Below, piece after piece: positions 1 to 5,715 of a stretch of 7,474 nt of DNA (its first letter is position 1; the number at the start of each line of letters is the position of its first letter). The DNA is taken from positions 1 through 7,474 of the forward strand of contig JAJZVE010000216.1 in the NCBI GenBank assembly GCA_021845835.1. The letters are read 5' to 3'. The translations under genes and the position numbers were made by a program. The notes beneath the pieces are model-generated. The model saw only the letters and a program-made list of their open reading frames with translations. It was not told where the DNA came from and searched no databases. The DNA comes from Pseudomonadota bacterium. Lineage in GTDB: Bacteria; Pseudomonadota; Alphaproteobacteria; Acetobacterales; Acetobacteraceae.

Positions 1-920
1 TTCCGATCTATTACGTCCGCATCGCGCCGCCGCAGGTGTTCGCGCAGGGGGCGGCCGCCATGCGGCTGGCGGTGCCGCTGCGCAACCGCGACAATCACAC
101 CGAGGTGCATGCCTGCGAACTGGTCGGCACGGATTTCCTGCAACTGGTAAGGTTCGGGATTCGGCAGCCCGACGACCCGCTGATCCGGCAGAGCGTCGCG
201 GTCGTGGACCGTCTGCTCAAGGTCGATACGCAGTACGGCCCGGTCTGGCGCCGCTATACCGGCGACGGCTACGGCGAGCACGTTGACGGGACACCCTATA
301 ACGGCAGCGGGCGCGGCCGACCCTGGCCGCTGCTGACCGGCGAACGCGGCCATTACGAACTCGCCGCCGGCCGCGACCCGCTCGCCCACCTGCAGGCGAT
401 ATGCGGCATGGCAAGCCCGCTCGGTCTGATCCCCGAGCAGGTCTGGGACGGCCAGCCGATCGCCTCGCGCGACCTGGCGTTCGGGCGACCAACCGGGTCC
501 GCGAGGCCGCTGGTCTGGGCGCATGCGGAGTTCGTGAAGCTGGTGATCTCGCGCCAGTTGGGCCGGCCGCTCGACCGGCCGAGCGCGGTCTGGCGCCGTT
601 ACCAGGGGCGGCGTCCGGTGGCACGGCGCGCGTTCTGGTCGCCGCAGGCGCCGATCGGCGAAGTGGCGCAGGGCGCGCGGCTGGTGATCGCGCTGCCGCG
701 GCCGGCGCTGGTTCGCTGGCGGTACGACGGCGGCCAGCCGGACTCCGAGGCCGCCACGACGCCGACCGGCCTCGGCCTGCACATCGTCGAGCTGGACACG
801 GCGACCCTGGTGCCCGGCCGGCGGATCGGCCTGCAGTGGAGTTGGGGCGACGGCGCGGCGCCGGCAAACGAGGTGACCTACGTCACCGTGGCGGCGCGCG
901 AGGAGGGGGCGGGGCAATGA
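1..920 (+). CDS. Glucan 1,4-alpha-glucosidase (GH15 glucoamylase), C-terminal part, 5' truncated by window edge
   Basis: The reading frame is open from base 3 (no start visible) and ends at TGA 918-920, giving about 305 residues. GH15 enzymes release glucose from the non-reducing ends of alpha-glucans by inversion. The sequence shows the bacterial glucoamylase signature TGDGYGEHVDGTPYNGSGRG (bases 261-320), followed by RPWPLLTGERGHYELAAG. It also shows GLIPEQVWD, whose Glu (435-437) is by homology the general base, and the GSARPLVWAHAEFVKL helix. After roughly base 580 comes a beta-rich C-terminal domain (LPRPALVRWRYDG, then TGLGLHIVELDTATL) that bacterial family members also carry. The catalytic acid and any signal peptide lie upstream of the window, so localisation cannot be judged. 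A GTG at 36 is in frame, but the family match runs through it (YYVRIAPPQ), so it is internal. The stop overlaps the next gene. Family assignment is confident; the substrate (starch, maltodextrin, isomaltose or other) is not. Confidence 0.93.
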   Translation, partial: PIYYVRIAPPQVFAQGAAAMRLAVPLRNRDNHTEVHACELVGTDFLQLVRFGIRQPDDPLIRQSVAVVDRLLKVDTQYGPVWRRYTGDGYGEHVDGTPYNGSGRGRPWPLLTGERGHYELAAGRDPLAHLQAICGMASPLGLIPEQVWDGQPIASRDLAFGRPTGSARPLVWAHAEFVKLVISRQLGRPLDRPSAVWRRYQGRRPVARRAFWSPQAPIGEVAQGARLVIALPRPALVRWRYDGGQPDSEAATTPTGLGLHIVELDTATLVPGRRIGLQWSWGDGAAPANEVTYVTVAAREEGAGQ

Positions 921-1204
921 AAGTCGTCATCGAGGACACCTGGTTCCCTGCCGGCACCAGAATCAGCGTGGGCGGCGGCGCGGATACGCTGGTGTTCCTG
1001 CGATGCTCGTTCGAAGGCGGCGAGATCTTCGTCGCGCACGACGTCGAGCGGACGATCTTTTCGCGCTGCGTGTTCCACGGCACGAACTTCACCGGCCAGC
1101 CGCTATCCGACCGCATCGGGCGGGAGTGCCACAGCACGCCGGTGACGACGGAAGCGGCGGCGACGCGGGCCGTCGCTTCGCGGCACGCCCGATTCCGGCG
1201 CTGA
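917..1204 (+). CDS. Small hypothetical protein with pentapeptide-repeat-like motif
   Basis: This 95-residue protein has no firm family assignment. The start ATG at 917 overlaps the glucoamylase stop as ATGA, and AGGAGG at 901-906 lies 10 bases upstream, so the start is well supported and translational coupling is likely. The protein has two copies of an F-x-R-C-x-F-x-G element: FLRCSFEGG at residues 27-35 and FSRCVFHGT at 48-56. The second runs into TNFTG, which resembles the A(D/N)LxX-type turns of pentapeptide-repeat beta helices. Only two to three coils could form. The N-terminal part (MKVVIEDTWFPAGTRISV) looks like an additional beta strand or cap. The C-terminal 25 residues are Ala/Arg/Thr-rich and probably disordered. 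There is no signal peptide or membrane segment. Function is unknown; the link to the glucoamylase is operonic only. It is clearly coding: the alternative frames in this stretch are low-complexity Arg/Ala translations. Confidence 0.75.
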   Translation: MKVVIEDTWFPAGTRISVGGGADTLVFLRCSFEGGEIFVAHDVERTIFSRCVFHGTNFTGQPLSDRIGRECHSTPVTTEAAATRAVASRHARFRR

Positions 1205-1235
1205 GCGCGGCATCCCATCGGCGCCGGCAGCCGCG

Positions 1236-1257
1236 GCGACGGCGGGCTTGCCGTTGC
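1236..1257 (+). terminator. Possible terminator hairpin after the glucoamylase unit
   Basis: GCGACGGC (1236-1243) pairs with GCCGTTGC (1250-1257) through eight base pairs, one of them G-T, around a six-base loop GGGCTT. It lies 31 bases after the stop of the 95-residue protein. No T-run follows, so it is at best a weak or non-canonical intrinsic terminator. In DNA this GC-rich such stems also arise by chance. Confidence 0.3.
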
Positions 1258-1271
1258 GGCCGCGCCGGCCG

Positions 1272-1317
1272 ATGCTGATGCGCCGGCGTGTTGTCAGCAG
1301 CCGCATCGCGCCAGCAT
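1272..1317 (+). other. Imperfect stem-loop in the leader of the cupin gene
   Basis: ATGCTG (1272-1277) is complementary to CAGCAT (1312-1317), and just inside it ATGCG (1278-1282) to CGCAT (1302-1306). This leaves a five-base bulge on the 3' side (1307-1311) and a 19-base loop. The structure ends seven bases before the cupin ribosome binding site. It could be a leader structure or a chance feature. Apart from this and the hairpin at 1236-1257, nothing else is recognisable between 1205 and 1336, and no convincing sigma-70 promoter was found there. Confidence 0.25.
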
Positions 1318-1323
1318 GACGCA

Positions 1324-1330
1324 GGGAGGA
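1324..1330 (+). promoter_or_regulatory. Ribosome binding site that decides the cupin start
   Basis: GGGAGGA lies six bases upstream of ATG 1337. An in-frame ATG at 1316 lies upstream of this site and has no Shine-Dalgarno sequence at a workable distance, so 1337 is preferred. Confidence 0.7.
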
Positions 1331-1336
1331 ACGATC

Positions 1337-1630
1337 ATGGCCGAGCGACCGCGCGCCGTGCCGAGCGTGAAGATCGAGGAGCCGCATGTCCGCGTCACCG
1401 AATGGCGCTTCGCGCCGGACGCCGAGACCGGCTGGCACGTGCATCCGCACGATTACGTGGTGGTGCCGCTGATGGACGGGGCGTTGCGGCTGGAACAGCC
1501 GGGCGGCGCGGCGCAGACGGCGCCGATGCGCCGGCACGTCCCGTACACGCGCCCCGCCGGCACCGAACACAACGTCATCAACGCCTCCGGCCACGAATAT
1601 GCGTTCCTGGAGGTGGAGCTGCTGCGCTGA
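1337..1630 (+). CDS. Small cupin-domain protein (BauB-like)
   Basis: This is a 97-residue single-domain cupin, a small beta-barrel that usually binds one metal ion. Cupin motif 1 is visible as GWHVHPHDYVVVPLMDG (residues 32-48) and motif 2 as PAGTEHNVIN (73-82). The likely metal ligands are His34, His36 and His78. The Glu normally found in motif 1 falls on Val41, so the site would be a three-His type. The layout, with TEWRFAP before motif 1, the DYVVVPL strand and the FLEVELL ending, matches the short cupins annotated as beta-alanine degradation protein BauB, from memory of that family. The biochemical role of that group is poorly defined. No signal peptide is seen, so it is cytoplasmic. The gene stands alone on its strand and converges on the dehydrogenase gene with six bases between stops. 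Cupin fold is confident; the BauB name is tentative. Confidence 0.88.
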   Translation: MAERPRAVPSVKIEEPHVRVTEWRFAPDAETGWHVHPHDYVVVPLMDGALRLEQPGGAAQTAPMRRHVPYTRPAGTEHNVINASGHEYAFLEVELLR

Positions 1631-1650
1631 CGGGCGCTATTCGTCGCCCG
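1631..1650. terminator. Hairpin at the cupin/dehydrogenase convergent junction
   Basis: CGGGCG (1631-1636) and CGCCCG (1645-1650) form a perfect six-base GC stem around an eight-base loop. The stem starts right after the cupin TGA (1628-1630), and its loop contains the stop codon of the opposing gene (CTA, 1637-1639). Its symmetric position suggests a bidirectional transcription stop. No T-tract follows on either strand, so function is uncertain. Confidence 0.35.
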
Positions 1651-2602
1651 CCGACAGTTCCGTGCCGGCGAGGCGTTCGGACAGGCGTGCCAGTTCGGTG
1701 TGGTCGTGGCCCTCGCCGAGCATCGCCGCCGCCGCGGCCCACAGTTCCCGGCACATTGCGGCGAACGGGGCCGGGGTCGCGGTGTCGCGGCCGATCTGCA
1801 GCGCGATCGACAGATCCTTGACCATCAGGTCGAGACCGAAGCCGCTGTCGAAGCGCCGCGACAGCACGAACTGGCGGAATTTCCGCTGCGTGCTGTTGTT
1901 CATGCCGGAGGAGGCGTTCAGCACCTCCACCATCATATCTGGATCGAGGCCGAAACGCTGGCCGATCAGCAGCGCCTCGACGCCGATCAGGAAGCCGCCG
2001 GCGGAGACCAGATTGTTCAGCGCCTTCATCGCCTGGCCGGAGCCGAGCGGACCGGTGCGGGTAACGCTGCCCATCGCGTCCAGGATCGGCCGCATCCGGG
2101 CGATCGTTTCGTCCGCGCCGCCGACCATGATGGCGAGCTGCCCGATGCGCGCGCGGGCAACGCCGCCGGAGACCGGCGCGTCGATCATCTCCACGCCCGC
2201 GCCGGCGAGGCGGGCGGCGATGGCGCGGGTGGCGGTGGGCACGCCGGAGGTCATGTCGATCAGGATCTGGCCGGCGCGCAGCCGCGGCAGCAGCGCATCC
2301 GCCACCGTGGCGACGATGGCGCTGGTCGGCAGGACGGTGACGATCACGTCGGCAGCAGCAGCGATGGCGGCGAGGTCGGCGGCGGCGTGACCGCCGGTCT
2401 CCGCGGCGAAGCGCGTCGCGGTGCCGGGGCGGCTGTCGTAGGCATGCACCGGAAAGTCGGCGCGGCGCAGGCAGGCGGCCATCGGCCAGCCCATGTTGCC
2501 GATGCCGATGACGCCGACATGCGGCAGGGGAGATTCGCGGGTGATGGCATCCTCCCTGGGCCGGAACAACGGGTCATCCGAGCCGGCACTGCACCGGATC
2601 AT
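1637..2602 (-). CDS. NAD(P)-dependent oxidoreductase, 3-hydroxyisobutyrate dehydrogenase (beta-hydroxyacid dehydrogenase) family
   Basis: Counting from ATG 2602 gives 321 residues; the family is usually near 290-300. The cytoplasmic enzyme oxidises a beta-hydroxy acid to a semialdehyde or keto acid, or does the reverse. Visible motifs (numbered from 2602) are a Rossmann loop GIGNMG at residues 33-38, Asp56 at the end of the second strand (favouring NAD over NADP), the substrate loop DAPVSGG at 141-147, the catalytic Lys193 in GSGQAMKALNN, and LMVKDL (Lys262, Asp263) in the C-terminal helical domain. All signature residues are present, so it should be active. Substrate cannot be fixed; 3-hydroxyisobutyrate, tartronate semialdehyde and threonate-type enzymes share these motifs. 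The start is unclear: ATG 2602 has no Shine-Dalgarno sequence, TTG 2569 has a weak one, and the only strong site (2551-2556) points at an ATC codon at 2545. The frame stays open to 2818, but that stretch has no family resemblance. The gene is transcribed divergently from the TRAP operon and may share its control region. Confidence 0.9.
   Translation of the reverse strand: MIRCSAGSDDPLFRPREDAITRESPLPHVGVIGIGNMGWPMAACLRRADFPVHAYDSRPGTATRFAAETGGHAAADLAAIAAAADVIVTVLPTSAIVATVADALLPRLRAGQILIDMTSGVPTATRAIAARLAGAGVEMIDAPVSGGVARARIGQLAIMVGGADETIARMRPILDAMGSVTRTGPLGSGQAMKALNNLVSAGGFLIGVEALLIGQRFGLDPDMMVEVLNASSGMNNSTQRKFRQFVLSRRFDSGFGLDLMVKDLSIALQIGRDTATPAPFAAMCRELWAAAAAMLGEGHDHTELARLSERLAGTELSAGDE
2551..2556 (-). 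promoter_or_regulatory. Strong Shine-Dalgarno sequence near the dehydrogenase start
   Basis: On the minus strand GGGAGG is followed by ATGCC and then the in-frame codon ATC (2545-2543), which would give a protein starting TRESPLPHVGVIGIGNMG after the initiator. An ATG directly abutting the site (2550-2548) is out of frame and too close. The site suggests initiation near 2545 rather than at ATG 2602 or TTG 2569, but ATC is a very rare start codon. Confidence 0.4.
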
Positions 2603-2811
2603 ACGGCGGCGGCGGACGGCGGCAAGTTGCGCGCGGCGCCAGACGGCGGCGGAACTGCAGCATCCCCGGCCCCCGGCCGCCCGCGGGTCCGCGGCCCGCA
2701 AACGCATCTGTGGCACCGCGCGGGCACTGGTCTGACCTTTCCGCGGCGGCCATGATAGAAGCGCCCGATCGGGCCGGACGCGCCCGACGAACAGCCGAGG
2801 GGGAAACGGCC
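2603..2811. promoter_or_regulatory. Divergent intergenic control region
   Basis: This stretch separates the dehydrogenase from dctP and must hold the promoters of both. Towards dctP, CTGACC (2732-2737) and GATAGA (2754-2759), 16 bases apart, are a weak -35/-10 pair. GCGGG (2683-2687) and CCCGC (2695-2699) form a short hairpin. The palindrome at 2763-2774 and the dctP ribosome binding site GAGGGGG at 2797-2803 complete what is visible. Extended frames crossing it on both strands have no family resemblance and are taken as non-coding. Confidence 0.5.
2763..2774. promoter_or_regulatory. Perfect 12-base palindrome, candidate operator
   Basis: GCCCGATCGGGC is a perfect inverted repeat ending 37 bases before the dctP start and directly after the weak -10 candidate. 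The octamer GCGCCCGA, which covers its left arm, recurs in direct orientation at 2780-2787, 19 bases after the copy at 2761-2768. That is close to two helical turns. The position suits a repressor site, but no regulator gene is in view. Confidence 0.35.
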
Positions 2812-3840
2812 ATGACATCTCGCCTGACGCGACGCGGCTTCGCGGCGGCCGCCGCCGGGGCGCTGGCGATACCGGCGCTGCATGTCCGTGCCGACACCCC
2901 GCTGCGGCTGCGCGCCTCGCTGGACACCGCGCCGTCGCACGGCCGCAACATCTCCATCGCCGACTACCTGCAGCAGATCGAGCGCGGATCGGACGGACGC
3001 ATCAGGACCGAGCTGTTCCAGAGCGGCCAGTTGTTTCCCGACCTGGAAGTCGGCAAGGCGCTGGTGCAGGGGCAGGTGGAGATGGCCTGTCCGGGAAGCT
3101 GGACCATCACCGGCATCATCCCGGATGCCGACCTGTTCCAGTTGCCGGCGCTCTATGGCCGCACGCTGGACGACGTCCACAAGGCCATCGACGGCCGCGT
3201 CGGCGCCATCGTCGCCGACGACATCGCGCGCCGGCTGCGCGCGCGTGTGCTGGGGCCGTGGCTCGATCTCGGCTACCAGAACTGGTACAGTACCAGCCGG
3301 AAGCTGGAATCGGTCGCCGACCTGCGCGGCATGAAGATCCGCAATTCCGGCGGCGCCGGGCAGGCGTGGCGCGCGCGTTTCCTCGGCGCGATCCCGAACA
3401 CGACCGCGTGGCCGAACGTGCCGCTGGCGCTGTCGCAGGGCATGTTCGACGGCCTCGTCTCCACCGACGAAAGCCTCGCCAGCGCCAAGCTGTGGGAGGC
3501 CGGGGTCAGGTACTCGCTGGCGGACCACATGTTCGTCGGCGAATACATCCCGATGGTGAGCATCGCGTTCTGGAACCAGCTTACGCCCGCCGACCAGGGC
3601 ATGATGACGGCGCTGTGGGCGAAGAACATCCCGACCTACCGCGCGCAGATGGCGCAGCGGCAGACCGAGGCGCGGCGGCTGCTGGTTGCGCATGGCGTGC
3701 AGATCGTCGATCCGACGCCGCAGGCGCTGGCGGCGACGCGGCAGAAGATGCTGCCGGACACGGCGGAGGTCGCGAAACAGATCAAGGTCTCGCCGGAGAT
3801 CGTCAGGCTGGTGGACGAGGACGTGGGCGTTGCCGGCTGA
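2812..3840 (+). CDS. dctP: TRAP transporter substrate-binding protein DctP
   Basis: This 342-residue protein is of normal family length. It is the periplasmic receptor that captures the solute, usually a carboxylate, and delivers it to the DctQM membrane complex. The start ATG 2812 has GAGGGGG eight bases upstream and gives a clean export signal: TRRGF at residues 6-10, an Ala-rich hydrophobic core, and likely cleavage after HVRA (residue 27). The twin Arg fits the Tat consensus. Mature-domain features are LFQSGQLFPDLEVGKALVQG (68-87), LRGMKIRNSGG (171-181), where Arg177 matches the conserved carboxylate-binding Arg, VPLALSQGMFDGL (203-215), and the SAKLWEAG segment (224-231). Longer in-frame starts at 2710 and 2752 would bury the signal peptide and were rejected. 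It is the first gene of the operon and overlaps dctQ. The ligand is unknown; acidic or sugar-acid ligands are likely from the Arg. Confidence 0.95.
   Translation: MTSRLTRRGFAAAAAGALAIPALHVRADTPLRLRASLDTAPSHGRNISIADYLQQIERGSDGRIRTELFQSGQLFPDLEVGKALVQGQVEMACPGSWTITGIIPDADLFQLPALYGRTLDDVHKAIDGRVGAIVADDIARRLRARVLGPWLDLGYQNWYSTSRKLESVADLRGMKIRNSGGAGQAWRARFLGAIPNTTAWPNVPLALSQGMFDGLVSTDESLASAKLWEAGVRYSLADHMFVGEYIPMVSIAFWNQLTPADQGMMTALWAKNIPTYRAQMAQRQTEARRLLVAHGVQIVDPTPQALAATRQKMLPDTAEVAKQIKVSPEIVRLVDEDVGVAG
3817..3821 (+). promoter_or_regulatory. Ribosome binding site inside dctP for the dctQ TTG start
   Basis: GAGGA ends eight bases before the in-frame TTG at 3830. It is the best-placed site for dctQ. 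The alternative GTG at 3863 has no purine-rich sequence at the right distance. Confidence 0.5.
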
Positions 3841-4408
3841 CCGTGCGGCGGCGCGCGCCGCGGTGCGCGCGCTGGCGGCGTGGAACCGGCTGGAACGCCT
3901 CGTTGTCGGGCTGCTCGGCGTCGCGGCATTGACGATCGGGCTGCTGCAGGTCGGCGGGCGCTACCTCGATCCGCAGCGGGCGATCAGCTACGCCGAGGAA
4001 GTCATCGTCTATCTGGTGATCTGGGCGGTGATGATCGTCGCCAGCCAGTTGGCGGCCAGCGACGGGCATGTGCGGCCGGACCTGGTGCTGCGCGTGCTGC
4101 CGCCGGCGGCGCAGCGCTGGGTGGAGGTGTTCAACTGTCTGGTCGCGCTCGCGTTCTGCGGCGGCCTCCTATGGTACGGCTGGCAGATCGTCGCGACCGC
4201 GCTGCTGCTGGATGAACGCAGCTCCACCGATCTGCAGTTCCCGATGTGGCTCTATTATTTGGCGCTGCCGGTGGGCGGCGGGCTGATGGGCATCCGCTAC
4301 CTGATCCGGCTGTGGCGCTACCTGCTGCGCTACGATGCGGCGACGATGCAGGTTGGGCACACGCTCGCGGACGCGCCGCTGGACATGACGCCGGGCGAGA
4401 CGCGCTGA
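3830..4408 (+). CDS. dctQ: TRAP transporter small permease subunit DctQ
   Basis: Counting from TTG 3830 gives 192 residues, a normal length. DctQ is the four-helix inner-membrane partner that binds DctM and helps form the docking surface for the loaded DctP. Hydrophobic segments lie at about residues 22-46, 55-75, 98-124 and 138-160. The second carries the family pattern SYAEEVIVYLVIWAVMIVAS (53-72), with the conserved acidic pair and Tyr/Trp, and GHVRPDLVL (79-87) follows, as is usual. The TTG start overlaps the end of dctP by 11 bases and has a Shine-Dalgarno sequence. GTG 3863 (181 residues) is the alternative, and both keep all four helices. The frame is open further upstream within dctP, but that part is an Arg-rich shadow. 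The dctM start follows the stop after three bases. Identity is strong from the helix pattern and position between dctP and dctM. Confidence 0.9.
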   Translation: MPADRAAARAAVRALAAWNRLERLVVGLLGVAALTIGLLQVGGRYLDPQRAISYAEEVIVYLVIWAVMIVASQLAASDGHVRPDLVLRVLPPAAQRWVEVFNCLVALAFCGGLLWYGWQIVATALLLDERSSTDLQFPMWLYYLALPVGGGLMGIRYLIRLWRYLLRYDAATMQVGHTLADAPLDMTPGETR

Positions 4409-4411
4409 GCC

Positions 4412-5695
4412 GTGTGGAGCGTGCTGTTCCTGCTGCTGTTCTTCGGCCTGCTGGCAGCCGGGATGCCGATCTTCCTGGTGCTCGGCAGTTGCGCCGCGGT
4501 GCTGTATTTCGTCTCCGGCCAGCCGCTGATCGGGCTGGCGCAGATCGTCATCGACCAGCTCGATTCGACGACGCTGATGGCGCTGCCGCTGTTCGTGATG
4601 GCGGCGACATTCATGCGCTTCGGCGGGGTCGCCAAGGCGCTGGTCGATCTGGCGGCGGCGTGGCTCGGCGGCGTGCGCGGCTCGCTCGGCCTTGTCACCG
4701 TCGTGTCCTGCACGCTGTTCGCGGCGATCTGCGGCTCGAGCGTCGCGACCGCGCTGGCGATGGGCACCATCCTGCTGCCGGCGATGGTGGAGCGCGGCTA
4801 TCCGCGTTCGTTCGCGCTCGGCGTGGTGGCGGCGTCCGGCACCATCGGCATCGTGGTGCCGCCGAGTCTGGCGCTGATCCTGTACGGCATCGTCGCCGAA
4901 CAATCCGTGCCGCGGCTGTTCCTGGCCGGCGTGCTGCCGGGATTGCTGCAGGCGGCGGCGTTCTTCGGCTGGGTGCTGTTCGACGCGCGGCGGCGCAATT
5001 TCCCGCGCGCGCCGTCGCTGCCGCTGGCCGAGCGGCTGCGCATCACGCGCCACGCGCTGCCGGCGCTGGCGGTGCCGGTGGTGGTGATGGTCGGCATCTA
5101 TGGCGGGCTGGTGACGGTGACGGAGGCCGCGGTGCTGTCCGCCGTGGTGGCACTGCTGGTTTCCTTGCTGTTCTATCGCGGCTTCCGTTGGACGCGCACG
5201 CTGGACGTGGTGGCCGATGGGCTGCGCAGTGCCGGCACCATCATGCTGATCGTCGCCACCGCGCTCGCCTTCGGCCACTGGATGACGGAATCCGGCATTC
5301 CGGCGCGCATGGTGCAGTTCATCGTGGCGCACGGCTTCGCCACCTGGGAGTTCCTGCTGGCGATCAACGTGCTGCTGCTGGTGCTCGGCTGCTTCCTGGA
5401 GGTGACGGCGACGCTGCTGCTGGTGCTGCCGATCCTGGCGCCGGTGCTGCGCCCGCTCGGCGTCGATCCGGTGCATTTCTCCATCATTTTCACGCACAAC
5501 ATGGAAATCGGGCTGGTGCATCCGCCGGTCGGGCTCAACCTGTTCGTGCTGTCAACCATCGCGCACGCGCCGGTCGGCGAAGTGATCCGCGGCATCCTGC
5601 CGTTCCTGGCGCTGTTGCTGATCGTGCTCGGCATCATCACCTATGTGCCGGTGCTGACGCTGTGGCTGCCGAACCTGGTGTTCGGCGCCGGCTGA
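4412..5695 (+). CDS. dctM: TRAP transporter large permease subunit DctM
   Basis: This 427-residue protein has the standard length and about a dozen hydrophobic segments. DctM is the transport subunit; it couples solute entry to an ion gradient, usually sodium, without ATP. Family blocks are clear: ALPLFVMAATFM (57-68), SCTLFAAICGSSVATALAMG (99-118), GYPRSFALGVVAASGTIGIV (129-148) with PPS next, and EIGLVHPPVGLNLFV (365-379). In the GxxTPTEAA block the usual Pro is Val (GGLVTVTEAA, Val236). The start is GTG 4412, three bases after the dctQ stop. Its Shine-Dalgarno is weak, so translation is probably coupled to dctQ. The gene ends 20 bases before the downstream enzyme gene, which belongs to the same transcript. 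Identification is confident; ligand and coupling ion are inferred only from the family. Confidence 0.96.
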   Translation: MWSVLFLLLFFGLLAAGMPIFLVLGSCAAVLYFVSGQPLIGLAQIVIDQLDSTTLMALPLFVMAATFMRFGGVAKALVDLAAAWLGGVRGSLGLVTVVSCTLFAAICGSSVATALAMGTILLPAMVERGYPRSFALGVVAASGTIGIVVPPSLALILYGIVAEQSVPRLFLAGVLPGLLQAAAFFGWVLFDARRRNFPRAPSLPLAERLRITRHALPALAVPVVVMVGIYGGLVTVTEAAVLSAVVALLVSLLFYRGFRWTRTLDVVADGLRSAGTIMLIVATALAFGHWMTESGIPARMVQFIVAHGFATWEFLLAINVLLLVLGCFLEVTATLLLVLPILAPVLRPLGVDPVHFSIIFTHNMEIGLVHPPVGLNLFVLSTIAHAPVGEVIRGILPFLALLLIVLGIITYVPVLTLWLPNLVFGAG

Positions 5696-5715
5696 CCGTC
5701 GGGAGTGTCGCGATC

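Noticed and set aside
1291..1320. TTGTCA (1291-1296) as a -35 box for the cupin gene
   Set aside because: It matches the consensus at five of six positions, but no acceptable -10 hexamer lies 16-18 bases downstream.
1700..2755. 351-codon plus-strand frame opposite the dehydrogenase
   Set aside because: No motifs and Gly/Ala/His/Asp-rich. The minus strand carries every signature of the dehydrogenase family.
2603..2818. N-terminal extension of the dehydrogenase to an ATG at 2818
   Set aside because: The 72 extra residues are Arg-rich, precede the Rossmann fold without family resemblance, and would overlap the start of the divergent dctP.
2599..3693. 364-codon minus-strand frame opposite dctP
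   Set aside because: Low-complexity translation without a recognisable domain; dctP on the other strand is unambiguous.
4501..4900. Val in place of Pro in the DctM GxxTPTEA block, and other small departures, as signs of a degenerate transporter
   Set aside because: The Val lies at residue 236 (nearer base 5117), all other DctM blocks are intact and the frame is full length, so this is more likely subfamily variation than decay.
4169..5521. 450-codon open frame on the minus strand opposite dctQ/dctM
   Set aside because: The His/Gln/Arg-rich low-complexity translation mirrors hydrophobic codons of the membrane proteins. The plus-strand genes fully explain the region.
4246..5715. In-frame upstream extension of the putative TIM-barrel gene through dctM
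   Set aside because: The extension is Arg/Ala/Gly low complexity in the +1 shadow of dctM. A ribosome binding site and a proper first strand appear only at ATG 5716.
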